NCBI GenBank assembly: GCA_017454485.1
Contig: JAFTCX010000028.1
Coordinates: forward strand, 1 to 53,354
DNA from: Clostridia bacterium
Lineage (GTDB): Bacteria; Bacillota; Clostridia; Oscillospirales; Acutalibacteraceae
Reading direction: 5' to 3'
Length of the DNA: 53,354 bases
This document shows, piece after piece, positions 22,286 through 31,206 of this stretch (position 1 is the first letter of the stretch; every line of letters starts with the position of its first letter). The notes beneath the pieces are model-generated. The model was not told the origin of the DNA, ran no database searches, and was given only the letters and a program-made list of their open reading frames with translations. The translations under genes and the position numbers were made by a program.

Positions 22286-24022
22286 TCAGGTTACGTTCGG
22301 AACCACGTTGGTCTGGGTCTTCGTGTAGTGAACGACGCCGCATTCGCATTTCTCTTTGATGCCGAAATACTGCCACCAGATCTTCACGAAGTAGTACAGG
22401 AGCTTGCCGTACCATTTGTCGTTATGGCACAGGCAGGTGCAGAACTGCGTTCCGCATTCGTCGCAATAACCGTCGTGGTTGTCGTCTTTATGGCTGTCGC
22501 GCTTCGCGACCGCTTTCGTCTCCGTGTAGCCGCAATTCGCGCATTGATACACAGCGTTGCCGCCCTTCGTGCAGTCTACCTTTCCAGTCAGCTTGAGGTC
22601 ATGTGCGGCAAGGGGGATTTCTTCGGTGCGGTTGGTCGTTTTGCAGACCTTGCACGTTTCAACCTTGATGCCCTTTTCCTTGCAGGTCGCCGGCTTGGTC
22701 ACGACCCATTCATACTGATGACCGGTCGCAAGCAGCGGGGTCTCGATCTCTTTGCCGCAGATTTCGCAATAGGAGACTTCCTTGCCGTCCTTGAGGCAGG
22801 TCTTCGCAACGCTCTTGGCCTTGTTCACTTTCCAGGAATGCTCGTGCGGAAGGGGATCGGTGATAACGTCGCTCTTGGTGACCTGCTGGTAGACATAGGT
22901 GCCGTCATTCAGCGTATAGTTTTTTGCTTCCTTGTCAGTAACCTTAATCGCAAATACAGCACCGTCAACTTGTCTGGTTGGACGAATGAAGTATTCGGTG
23001 ATGGTGTTGCCGTCTGCATCCTTAGACGCGGTGCATTCCCAATGCTCTTTGCAGCCTTCGTGGGAAACTGCGGGGGCGGTGTACGGTTTATAATTATAAA
23101 CATGTTTGCCGGGAGCCTTCACAACAATAGCGTTAGTCTTACCGAAATATTTATCCGGCTTCACAACCAAACCGCAGCGCACGCAAAGTTCGCCATCTTC
23201 GGTGTAACCGTCTTCCATGCAGGTAACAGCTCTCTTGGTAACCTTCTGATAATCATGACCCTTTGCAGGAATGACTTCGGGCTTCTTGTACTGCTCACCG
23301 CAATACTGGCAGTTCATACCGGCAGTTCTTCCCGGTACGGTGCAAGTCGCAGCAATAGCTTCTTCGCCCTTCACAACAACCATGCTATGATCTTTCTTCG
23401 GAATCGTTGCGCCGCCCCATGTCCACTTTTGGCACTTTGTGCACTGCTCACCGTTTTCATGACCGGCCTTTTTGCAGGTTGCAGCTTCTGCCGGCACAAG
23501 TTTGAGATCATGAGAGCCAACAGCAATTGTTTCAGACTTCACAGGAGTACCGCACATCAGGCAATTCTTGGTGCGAGTGAAAGCAGCCTTTGTGCAATCG
23601 GCACCAGCCGGAACCGTCCACTCCAGTTCGTCTTCCGGAGTATGAGGAATGGTTGAACCAATCTCAAATGTTTCGGTTTCGCTGTACGTATCGCACACTG
23701 TGCACTTTTTGTAATAGACTGCTTTTTTCTGACAAGTCGCTTCGCTTTTGCGGTGTTCAGAGCCGGAAGCTGCCCACTTGTCAAAGTTGTGAACGACAAC
23801 GCTGCTCGCCGAAATTTCGGAACCGCCTGGAGTTGCAAAGTATTTGCCGCAAGAGCAAGCATAATATCCGATATTACCGTGTTCGGTCGCTGTCGCATCC
23901 TTCGCAGAAACCCAATTATAACTATGAACATGGTTTTCCGCAAACACGCCCATCGGCAGCGCGGTCATCAGCATGAGCGCAGCCAGCAGGAGCGAAAGCG
24001 ATTTGATGAAAGTTTTTTTCAT
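22286..24022 (-). CDS. Secreted Cys/His-rich repeat protein with CxCH...CxCGxxHY tail
   Basis: A 578-residue exported protein; signal peptide about 1-28 (ending MGVFA). The rest is a series of about eight modules of 45-60 residues of the form ATC-x3-G-x5-C-x2-C-x10-14-GH, for example CKKAGHENGEQCTKCQKW and CLKDGKEVSYCEICGKE. The paired Cys and trailing His suggest metal-bound or disulphide-linked knuckles. The C-terminus has CTCLCHNDKWYG, a hydrophobic aromatic helix (LLYYFVKIWWQYFG) and CECGVVHY. ATG at 24022 follows GGAGAATG. Function unknown; surface location is likely. The tail is a recurrent but, to my knowledge, unnamed module of clostridial secreted proteins. Confidence 0.82.
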   Translation of the reverse strand: MKKTFIKSLSLLLAALMLMTALPMGVFAENHVHSYNWVSAKDATATEHGNIGYYACSCGKYFATPGGSEISASSVVVHNFDKWAASGSEHRKSEATCQKKAVYYKKCTVCDTYSETETFEIGSTIPHTPEDELEWTVPAGADCTKAAFTRTKNCLMCGTPVKSETIAVGSHDLKLVPAEAATCKKAGHENGEQCTKCQKWTWGGATIPKKDHSMVVVKGEEAIAATCTVPGRTAGMNCQYCGEQYKKPEVIPAKGHDYQKVTKRAVTCMEDGYTEDGELCVRCGLVVKPDKYFGKTNAIVVKAPGKHVYNYKPYTAPAVSHEGCKEHWECTASKDADGNTITEYFIRPTRQVDGAVFAIKVTDKEAKNYTLNDGTYVYQQVTKSDVITDPLPHEHSWKVNKAKSVAKTCLKDGKEVSYCEICGKEIETPLLATGHQYEWVVTKPATCKEKGIKVETCKVCKTTNRTEEIPLAAHDLKLTGKVDCTKGGNAVYQCANCGYTETKAVAKRDSHKDDNHDGYCDECGTQFCTCLCHNDKWYGKLLYYFVKIWWQYFGIKEKCECGVVHYTKTQTNVVPNVT

Positions 24023-24073
24023 GAAACATTCTCCTTCTTTTGTGGCATTCAGCCATTTTATTTTAGCTTAATA

Positions 24074-24102
24074 AGCATACCATCTTTTTATGAAAAAATC
24101 AA
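24074..24102 (-). promoter_or_regulatory. Predicted promoter of the Cys/His-rich protein gene
   Basis: Minus strand TTGATT and TATGCT with a 17-bp spacer. Confidence 0.6.
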
Positions 24103-24115
24103 GCCCGTTCATCGA

Positions 24116-24145
24116 AAAAACGCGGTCAAATTCTTAAGACCGCGT
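24116..24145 (-). terminator. Terminator of alr
   Basis: ACGCGGTC-N10-GACCGCGT followed by a T-run on the minus strand, 40 bp after the alr stop. Confidence 0.85.
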
Positions 24146-24183
24146 TAATTTTATGTTAAGCAACTCCAAATGTTGCAGCTTTC

Positions 24184-25323
24184 TTAAAATTTCTGCGTCC
24201 CGTTCACATAAACGCGGTGCACGCGCGGCATGAAATTGCAGATCACCTCATAGCCGAACGAGCCGATCTTTGCGCCGATTTCGTCCGCCGAAAGCGTGTG
24301 TGCGCCGTCGGTGCCGAGAATCACCACGCGGTCGCCGGGCTTCACATCGCCCGCGCCGGTCACGTCGACCATGATCTGATCCATGCAGACCTTGCCGACC
24401 ACAGGCGCTTCGATGCCGCCGACCAGCACGCTGCCGCAGCCCGTGAACGCACGGTTGAACCCGTCGGCATAACCGATGCTCACCGTGGCAATTTTGCGGC
24501 GTTCCGGCGTAAGATAGGCGCGGCCGTAGCCGATGGCGGTGCCCGATTCCACGGTCTTGACATGGATCACATGGCTGAACACCTGCATCGCAGGGCGCAG
24601 CTTCACCTTTTTTTGGTCGACCTCGTCGGACGGATACAGCCCGTAAAGCGCGATGCCAAGGCGCACCATGTCGTAGGGACGGTCAAATTCCATGGCGCCG
24701 GCGCTGTTGCAGATGTGGCGGATCGGAATACGCACACCGCGGCGCTCCAGCATGGCAAGGAAGGCGTCAAACCGCGCGGTCTGCTTGTGCGCCTCGCTTT
24801 TATCGGCGCAGTCCGCAGTGGCGTAGTGGCTGAAAATGCCCTCCACCTGCAGTCCCGGCAGCGCACAGATTTCGCGCACACAGTCGGCGGCTTCTTCGCA
24901 CACGGGAAAGCCGATGCGTCCCATGCCGGTGTCCACGGCGATGTGCACCGTGGCGCGTTTGCCCAGCTCGAGCGCGCGCTCGGAAAGCAGCTTTGCCTCG
25001 TCAAGGTTATAAAGCGTTGCGCGAATATCGTGCGAAAGCAGCATATCATATTCGCGCGGATCGGTGTAGGAAAGGATGAGGATCGGTTTTTGGATCCCCG
25101 CCTGCCGCAGCTCCACGCCCTCATCCACCGCCGAAACGGCGAAAAAATCGGTGCGCGACTGCAATTGATGCGCAACGGCAACCGCGCCGTGCCCGTAGGC
25201 GTCGGCCTTCACGATGGAAAGCACCTTGACGTTTTGCGGCAGCAACGCACGCAGCGCGTCAAAGTTTTCCGTGATCGCGCCGAGGTCGATTTGCGCATAG
25301 GTTCTGTAATAACGGTTGTTCAA
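24184..25323 (-). CDS. alr: Alanine racemase
   Basis: PLP enzyme that converts L-alanine to D-alanine for peptidoglycan; cytosolic dimer. The 379-residue protein has the PLP lysine Lys39 in VKADAYGHG and the second-base Tyr region AIGYGRAYLTPERR, with normal length. The start is TTG at 25323 (TTG AAC AAC), with GAGGGGG about 11 bases upstream; no in-frame ATG precedes the conserved Lys. A TATAAT at 25343-25348 with TTGCAT 15 bp upstream may be the promoter. ddl and murF for the same pathway lie 9-11 kb away. Confidence 0.95.
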   Translation of the reverse strand: MNNRYYRTYAQIDLGAITENFDALRALLPQNVKVLSIVKADAYGHGAVAVAHQLQSRTDFFAVSAVDEGVELRQAGIQKPILILSYTDPREYDMLLSHDIRATLYNLDEAKLLSERALELGKRATVHIAVDTGMGRIGFPVCEEAADCVREICALPGLQVEGIFSHYATADCADKSEAHKQTARFDAFLAMLERRGVRIPIRHICNSAGAMEFDRPYDMVRLGIALYGLYPSDEVDQKKVKLRPAMQVFSHVIHVKTVESGTAIGYGRAYLTPERRKIATVSIGYADGFNRAFTGCGSVLVGGIEAPVVGKVCMDQIMVDVTGAGDVKPGDRVVILGTDGAHTLSADEIGAKIGSFGYEVICNFMPRVHRVYVNGTQKF

Positions 25324-25392
25324 GCCTGAACAGCCCCCTCTGATTATACTTGTATTACAGCAGATGCAAAAGCTGTCCGCCGTATGCCTGTA

Positions 25393-27462
25393 TCAGGTCA
25401 TTTCAAACATGCCGGTGTAAAGCTGGTAATACTTGCCGCCGAAATCGATCAGGCTTTGATGGTCGCCGTGCTCAATGATTTCGCCGTCCTCCAGCACCAC
25501 AATGTTCTGCGAGTTGCGCACAGTGGACAGACGGTGCGCGATGACCAGCACGGTCTTGCCGTCCATGAGCTGATCCATGCCCTTTTCAATCTGGCGCTCC
25601 GTGCGCGTATCCACGCTGCTTGTCGCTTCATCCAGCACCAGCAGCGGACGGTTGGACACCGCGGCGCGCGCAATGTTGAGCAACTGCCCCTGTCCCTGGC
25701 TGATATTCACGCCGTCGGCGCGCAGGCTGGTCTCATAGCCCTCGGGCAGCTTTTCGATGAAGGAATGCGCATTGGCGAGCTTTGCCGCCGCAACGACCTC
25801 TTCATCGGTCGCGTCAAGCTTGCCGTAGCGGATGTTTTCGGCAATCGTGCCGGCAAACAGACGCGCATCCTGCAGCACAAACGCCATCGACGAGCGGAGA
25901 TCGCCCTTTTTGATGTCTTTGATGTTAATGCCGTCAATGGTGATTTCGCCCTCCTCCACTTCATAGAAGCGGTTGATGAGGTTCGTAATGGTGGTTTTGC
26001 CCGCGCCGGTGGAGCCGACAAAGGCAAGCTTTTTGCCGCTTTCGGCGTGGGTGGTCACATGCTTGATGACGTTGTGCCCTTCCTCATAGGCGAAGGTCAA
26101 GTCTTTGATGTCCACCTCGCACTTCACAGGCACATAAGCGGCTGTGCCGTCTTCCTGCGGCACCTTCCACGCAAGCTCGCCATTTTCCTCGTCCTCTTCA
26201 TAGCCCATGATGCCCTTGACAACCTTGGCGAGCGTAACAGAGCCGCCGTCCTCTTCAAAGGGCGTGTCGAGCACTTCAAAAATGCGTTCCGCGCCGGCCA
26301 AAGCCGAAATCAGCGAGCTGTAGCAGCCGGCAATGGAGATCACCGGGCCGCCGTAGCCGGAGGCGTAGTTCAGATAGACGATCAGGTTCGCAACGGACAT
26401 TTTGCCCTTGAGCACCATGCCGACGCCGAGAGAGACGGAAATCGCATAGTTCACGCGGGCGATCATGGAAACAATGGGACCCATGAAGCCGCCGATGATG
26501 TTCGCCTTGACGCCGATCTTTCGGTAGTTTTCGTTCAGCTCATTGAAGCGCGCCTTGCTGCGGTCTTCAAAGCAGAACACCTTGACGGCCTTGATGCCGC
26601 GGATGTACTCTTCCATATAGCCGTTGCATTCCGCCATCGCCTTCTGGTGCTTTTTGAACAGCGGCGAGCAGATGTTTGTGATGCCGACAACAACGAGCAC
26701 CATCAGCACGACCGCGACGGTCAGCGTGAGCGTAATCTTCCAACTGTAATACAGCATGATCGACAGCGTCATGATCGCCTGAATGGACGAGGAGATGATC
26801 GTCGGAAAGCTGTCGTTGACAAGGTCGTTGATGCGGCCGACGTCGCTGGTGAAGCGGCTCATGATCTCGCCGGTTTTGTGCTTGTCAAAATAGCTGACGG
26901 GCAGATACTGCAAATGGTTGAACAGATCGCGGCGCAGCGTGCGCACCGTGTCGACTGTGACGTGCAGCATCAGCTTGGTGTAGATGATCGACATCGTTGC
27001 GGAAAGCAGGTTGGCAATCGCCATGAACACAACGTAGCGGATGATGACCGCCATGGCGGAGTTCTTGTCCATATTGCCCTTGACGACCACCTGCTCCAGC
27101 GTGTCGTAGATCGGCTGCATCAGCAGCGCGGCAACGGTACCGATGGCGGTGGACAAAACCACACAGATCGCAACGATGATCAGTCTGCGCTTGTGAACGG
27201 TGATATAGGAAATCAGGCGCTTGGCCGCCTTTTTGACGTCCTTGGGCTTGTTCTTTTCCTTCTTTTTCTTTTCTTCCAGCTCTTCCGGGGTCAATTCCCT
27301 TGCCGGACGGGCGCGGCGCGTTCTTGCGGTTCTGCCTTTTTTCTGCGTGTCTTCAGCGGCAACAGCTTCGGGCGTTTCGTCCTTCGCGGGCGCATCGGTC
27401 ACAGCCGCGTCTTTCACTTCGGGCGTGTGTTGCTCTTCGAACGCTTTGTTCTTTTCGCTCAT
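25393..27462 (-). CDS. ABC exporter subunit with consensus Walker B glutamate and charged N-terminal extension
   Basis: A 689-residue half-transporter. The first 85 or so residues are an unusual Ala/Glu/Lys-rich, probably disordered extension (TPEELEEKKKKEKNK). Then six predicted membrane helices, then the nucleotide-binding domain with Walker A FVGSTGAGKTTITNL, signature ISQGQGQLLNIARA, and Walker B LLVLDEATSSVD with the catalytic Glu. The start ATG overlaps the stop of the upstream ABC gene (ATGA), so the two form a heterodimeric multidrug-type or peptide exporter. The partner has the degenerate site. Substrate is unknown. Confidence 0.93.
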   Translation of the reverse strand: MSEKNKAFEEQHTPEVKDAAVTDAPAKDETPEAVAAEDTQKKGRTARTRRARPARELTPEELEEKKKKEKNKPKDVKKAAKRLISYITVHKRRLIIVAICVVLSTAIGTVAALLMQPIYDTLEQVVVKGNMDKNSAMAVIIRYVVFMAIANLLSATMSIIYTKLMLHVTVDTVRTLRRDLFNHLQYLPVSYFDKHKTGEIMSRFTSDVGRINDLVNDSFPTIISSSIQAIMTLSIMLYYSWKITLTLTVAVVLMVLVVVGITNICSPLFKKHQKAMAECNGYMEEYIRGIKAVKVFCFEDRSKARFNELNENYRKIGVKANIIGGFMGPIVSMIARVNYAISVSLGVGMVLKGKMSVANLIVYLNYASGYGGPVISIAGCYSSLISALAGAERIFEVLDTPFEEDGGSVTLAKVVKGIMGYEEDEENGELAWKVPQEDGTAAYVPVKCEVDIKDLTFAYEEGHNVIKHVTTHAESGKKLAFVGSTGAGKTTITNLINRFYEVEEGEITIDGINIKDIKKGDLRSSMAFVLQDARLFAGTIAENIRYGKLDATDEEVVAAAKLANAHSFIEKLPEGYETSLRADGVNISQGQGQLLNIARAAVSNRPLLVLDEATSSVDTRTERQIEKGMDQLMDGKTVLVIAHRLSTVRNSQNIVVLEDGEIIEHGDHQSLIDFGGKYYQLYTGMFEMT

Positions 27463-29282
27463 TGTGCCAACACCCCTTCCTGCTGAGATACGAAGATCTC
27501 CTGATAGATCTCATTGTTCTTGACCAGCTCGTCATGCGTGCCCATGCCGCAGATTTTTCCGTCGTCGAGGATGATGATGCGGTCGGCATCCATGATGGAC
27601 GTGATACGCTGGGCGATGATGATCTTGGTGATGTTTTTGAACGCGTCGGAACGCAGCTCGGCACGCACCTGCGCGTCAGTCGCGGTATCCACAGCGCTGG
27701 TGGAGTCATCCAGAATGAGCACCTTCGGCTTTTTGATGAAGGCGCGCGCCATGCAAAGACGCTGGCGCTGGCCGCCGGAAACGGTGTTGCCGCCGTGGCC
27801 GAGCTCGGTATCGTAGCCGTTTTCTTTTTCCATGATGAAATCGTGCGCCTGCGCGGCTTTTGCGGCTTCGATCACCTCTTCGTCCGTGGCGTCCATCTTG
27901 CCCCAGCGGATGTTTTCGGCGATGGTGCCGGAAAACAGCATCGTTTGCTGCAGCACAACGGACACGCCGTCGCGCAGATTCTTGAATTTATAATGCTTGA
28001 CGTTTTCGCCGCCGACGAGCACTTCACCCTCGGTTGCGTCATACAGGCGCGGGATCAGGTTGACCAGCGTGGATTTTGCGCTGCCGGTCGCGCCGATGAT
28101 GCCAAGCATCTCGCCTTCCTTCACGGTCAGGTTGATGTTTTCAAGAATGTTCTTTTCGGCCTCTTCGCTGTATTTGAAGCTGACGTTTCGGAATTCCACA
28201 GAGCCATCCTTAACCGTCAGTGCCGGATCGCCGTCGTTGTCGTTGATGGCGGGTTCTTCATTGAACACCTCGTTGACGCGGGTGATGGACGCACGCGCCA
28301 CGATCATGGACACAAAGACCATCAAAATCACCATCAAAGAGGACAGCACCTGTGAGATGTAGCTGACAAAAGCGGTGAGCTGACCGATCGTCAGTCCGTC
28401 GGTCACACCGGCGAATTTATCGCTGATGATGACATTGCTGCCGTAAAGCATCGTAAAGATCGAGCACGCGTACATGACGATCATGATGAACGGAGAGATG
28501 AAGATGACCAGTGTCTGCGCGCGGATGTTCGCGTCGGCCACAAGGTCGATGATCTTCTGAAAGCGCGTTTTTTCATATTCTTCGCGCACAAAGGATTTGA
28601 CCACGCGGATGCCGTTGATGTTGCCGCGCAGCGTACCGTTGAAATCGTCGGTGCGCTTGAGCATTTCCTTGAACAGCGGCACGGCCTTTTTGCCCAGCAC
28701 GATCAAAATCAGCGCGATCGCCGGAATTGCGGCGTAGAAGATGCGCGACATGGTGCGGCTGATGTCCAGCGCGTATTTCAGCGCCATGATCAGTGTGAAG
28801 GGACCTTTGATGAAGATCACGATGATGTTGGAAAACAGCGACTGGATGCGCGAGGTGTCGGAGATCATGCGCGTGATGAGCGAGCCGACCTTGATCTTAT
28901 CGATGTTTTCAAAGGAAAGATCCTGAATCTTGTTGAACAGCGCCGAGCGCATATTGGCGCCGAAGCCCATCGTTGCAATGGACGAGCAGCGCGAAGAGAT
29001 GTAGCCGACGACCAGCGTCAAAAGGCAGAAGCCGAGCATTTCCAGCAGCTTCATGTGCAGCGTGTGCATAGAAAATTCGGGCGTGTCGGCAAGGTAGATG
29101 TAGTCCACCAGGTTGCCCATGATCTTCACGAGTTGCAGACCGATCACAACGTCCACAAACACCATGACGGGCGTCATGAGCGTGAGGATCCAGTAGCCCT
29201 TGATAAAACCGAAATAGCGTTTCAGATTGCCTTTCTTTTTCGGTTCTTTTGTTTTTTCAGCGGTTGGGGTTTGTTTTGCCAA
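27459..29282 (-). CDS. ABC exporter subunit with degenerate ATPase site
   Basis: A 607-residue half-transporter: membrane domain at about 25-320, then NBD with Walker A GATGSAKSTLVNLIPR, a proper signature VSGGQRQRLCMARA, and Walker B LILDDSTSAVD in which Asp replaces the catalytic Glu. This asymmetry is typical of BmrCD/TM287-288-type heterodimers. TTG start at 29282 with AAGGAGGTATC 9 bases upstream. First gene of the pair. Confidence 0.93.
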   Translation of the reverse strand: MAKQTPTAEKTKEPKKKGNLKRYFGFIKGYWILTLMTPVMVFVDVVIGLQLVKIMGNLVDYIYLADTPEFSMHTLHMKLLEMLGFCLLTLVVGYISSRCSSIATMGFGANMRSALFNKIQDLSFENIDKIKVGSLITRMISDTSRIQSLFSNIIVIFIKGPFTLIMALKYALDISRTMSRIFYAAIPAIALILIVLGKKAVPLFKEMLKRTDDFNGTLRGNINGIRVVKSFVREEYEKTRFQKIIDLVADANIRAQTLVIFISPFIMIVMYACSIFTMLYGSNVIISDKFAGVTDGLTIGQLTAFVSYISQVLSSLMVILMVFVSMIVARASITRVNEVFNEEPAINDNDGDPALTVKDGSVEFRNVSFKYSEEAEKNILENINLTVKEGEMLGIIGATGSAKSTLVNLIPRLYDATEGEVLVGGENVKHYKFKNLRDGVSVVLQQTMLFSGTIAENIRWGKMDATDEEVIEAAKAAQAHDFIMEKENGYDTELGHGGNTVSGGQRQRLCMARAFIKKPKVLILDDSTSAVDTATDAQVRAELRSDAFKNITKIIIAQRITSIMDADRIIILDDGKICGMGTHDELVKNNEIYQEIFVSQQEGVLAQ

Positions 29283-29301
29283 TCGAGATACCTCCTTTTG
29301 A

Positions 29302-29326
29302 AATTCGGAATTCCGAATTCCGAATT
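29302..29326. repeat. 7-bp repeats (AATTCSG), upstream of ABC genes
   Basis: AATTCGG, AATTCCG, AATTCCG and AATT in register, immediately upstream of the ABC ribosome binding site. Confidence 0.8.
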
Positions 29327-29521
<195 letters not shown>

Positions 29522-29522
29522 T

Positions 29523-30887
29523 TCAGAGCAGCGCGTTTGCGATGGAAAAATAGATCAGCAGCGAGATCGCGTCGACCATGGTGGTGATCATGGGACCGGC
29601 CATCAGCGCCGGGTCAAGGTGCAGCAGCTTTGCAATAATCGGCAAGGTGCAGCCGATGATCTTTGCAACAATCACAGCCGCAACAATGGCAAGGCACACC
29701 ACAAGGATTACGCCGTTGGAGGTGTCGCCGCCGATGATGAAGCGCAGCAAGATCATACGCGCCGCGTTTGCAAGCGAGAGGGTGACGCCGACCATGACCG
29801 AAACGCGGATTTCCTTCCACAGAACGCGGAAATAATCCTTGATCTGGATCTCGCCGAGCGCAAGGCCGCGGATGATCAGTGTGGAGACCTGATTGCCGGC
29901 GTTGCCGCCCGTGTCCATCAGCATCGGGATGCAGGCGGTCAGTCCGGCGATGGTGGCAAGCTTTGCCTCAAAGCCTTCGATGATCTGCCCGGTGAACGTG
30001 GCGGAAACCATCAGCACCAGCAGCCAGACGATGCGGTTCTTTGCCAGCACAAAGACGTTCGTTTTCAGATATTCGTCCTCGGACGGGCGCAGCAACGCCA
30101 TCTTTTCAAAGTCCTCCGTGGCCTCTTCGTCGATGATGTCCACGATGTCGTCGATCGTGATGATGCCGACCAGACGATGCTCCTTGTCGACCACGGGCAC
30201 ACTCAAAAGGTCATATTTTTTTGCAATGGCGGCAACCTGCTCCTGGTCGTCGAGGGTGGAGACGAAAATGAGCTGTTCGTCGTCGGACATGATCTCGCGC
30301 AGGGGCGTGTCCTCATCGTTGAGGATCAATCGCCGCAGCGGGATCGTGCCGACCAGATGACGGCCGCGGTCAATGCAGTAGCAGGTGTAGATTGTCTCCT
30401 TGTCCACACCGGTGCGGCGAATGTTTTTGATCGCTTCGCCAACCGTCCAGTCGTCGTGCAGCTCCACCATTTCAATGGTCATGGCGGAGCCGGCGGAATT
30501 GTCGGGATATTCCAAAAAGCGGTTGATGATCTCGCGGGTCTCCTTGTCCGTGTTGGCAAGCACCTTGCGCACCACGTTGGCGGGAACCTCTTCCAAAAAG
30601 TCCACCGCGTCGTCCACGTAAAGGTCATCGATCAGCCGCTCCACTTCCTTGTCCGTGATCTTTTCCACGATCGTCTGCTGGGCGTCGGAATCGAGGTATG
30701 CGAACACGTCGGCGGAGCTGTCTTTGGGGAGAATGCGGAAGGCTTTGACCAGCCGCTGGTCGTCATCCAGACTCATGATGAATTCAGCGATGTCCGGATA
30801 TGCCATTTCCCGCAGCCGCGTGCGCAAGGCGGGATAATCCTTGCTCTCCAAAAGCGCGGTCAGTTCTTCATACAGCGTTTCGTTCAT
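29523..30887 (-). CDS. mgtE: Magnesium transporter MgtE
   Basis: Mg2+ channel of the MgtE family. The 454-residue protein has an N-terminal superhelical domain (to about 130), two CBS domains at about 135-255 that gate the channel by binding cytosolic Mg2+ (VPVVDKEHRLVGIITIDDIVD), and a membrane domain with five helices from about 285. It includes the pore motif PMLMDTGGNAGNQ. ATG at 30887 has only a weak GGTGAG site 4 bases upstream, which may keep translation low or regulated by the structured leader. Single gene with its own promoter at 31108-31137. Confidence 0.95.
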   Translation of the reverse strand: MNETLYEELTALLESKDYPALRTRLREMAYPDIAEFIMSLDDDQRLVKAFRILPKDSSADVFAYLDSDAQQTIVEKITDKEVERLIDDLYVDDAVDFLEEVPANVVRKVLANTDKETREIINRFLEYPDNSAGSAMTIEMVELHDDWTVGEAIKNIRRTGVDKETIYTCYCIDRGRHLVGTIPLRRLILNDEDTPLREIMSDDEQLIFVSTLDDQEQVAAIAKKYDLLSVPVVDKEHRLVGIITIDDIVDIIDEEATEDFEKMALLRPSEDEYLKTNVFVLAKNRIVWLLVLMVSATFTGQIIEGFEAKLATIAGLTACIPMLMDTGGNAGNQVSTLIIRGLALGEIQIKDYFRVLWKEIRVSVMVGVTLSLANAARMILLRFIIGGDTSNGVILVVCLAIVAAVIVAKIIGCTLPIIAKLLHLDPALMAGPMITTMVDAISLLIYFSIANALL

Positions 30888-31101
30888 TGGCTCACCGTCT
30901 TTCTGCGGCCGTTTTTTCTATTGCGGCCGCGTCTTGTACAGACGCCAAAAGAACACGCTCAGCAATTCGGCAAAAGCGCGGCGTCTGCGTTTGGTTTTTT
31001 GTTCGTTCGTCGCCCTTTAGGGTAACTGTCACCGTCCACTGCAGACGCACCTCCTTTTGCGCGGATCGTTTGATGAAAGGATTGCCCCAAAAATCGGGGT
31101 A
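30888..31101 (-). promoter_or_regulatory. Structured 5' leader of mgtE, class not recognised
   Basis: A leader of about 215 nt. Arms GCAAAAGG...CGCTTTTGC and GCGTCTGC...GCAGACGC enclose a loop holding GGTGACAGTTACC and CCCTAAAGGG. A GCGGCCG/CGGCCGC hairpin then lies just before the start codon. Layout suggests a metal- or ligand-responsive element, but it does not match the M-box sequence I know. Confidence 0.5.
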
Positions 31102-31107
31102 GAGTTT

Positions 31108-31137
31108 ATTTTACTACATTTTGACATAAAAAGTCAA
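31108..31137 (-). promoter_or_regulatory. Predicted promoter of mgtE
   Basis: Minus strand TTGACT and TAAAAT with an 18-bp spacer. Confidence 0.6.
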
Positions 31138-31206
31138 TAAAAAACAATGAGAGTTTTTTGGTCAAATTGCCTGTTTGTTCATGCAGAATGCACAGCGCAA
31201 ACAGCC

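Noticed and set aside
25384-27486. A 700-codon plus-strand frame opposite the ABC exporter gene
   Set aside because: Antisense shadow of a conserved ABC protein; no family features.
30888-31101. M-box magnesium riboswitch before mgtE
   Set aside because: The leader is structured, but I do not see the conserved M-box sequence blocks; reported only as an unclassified leader.
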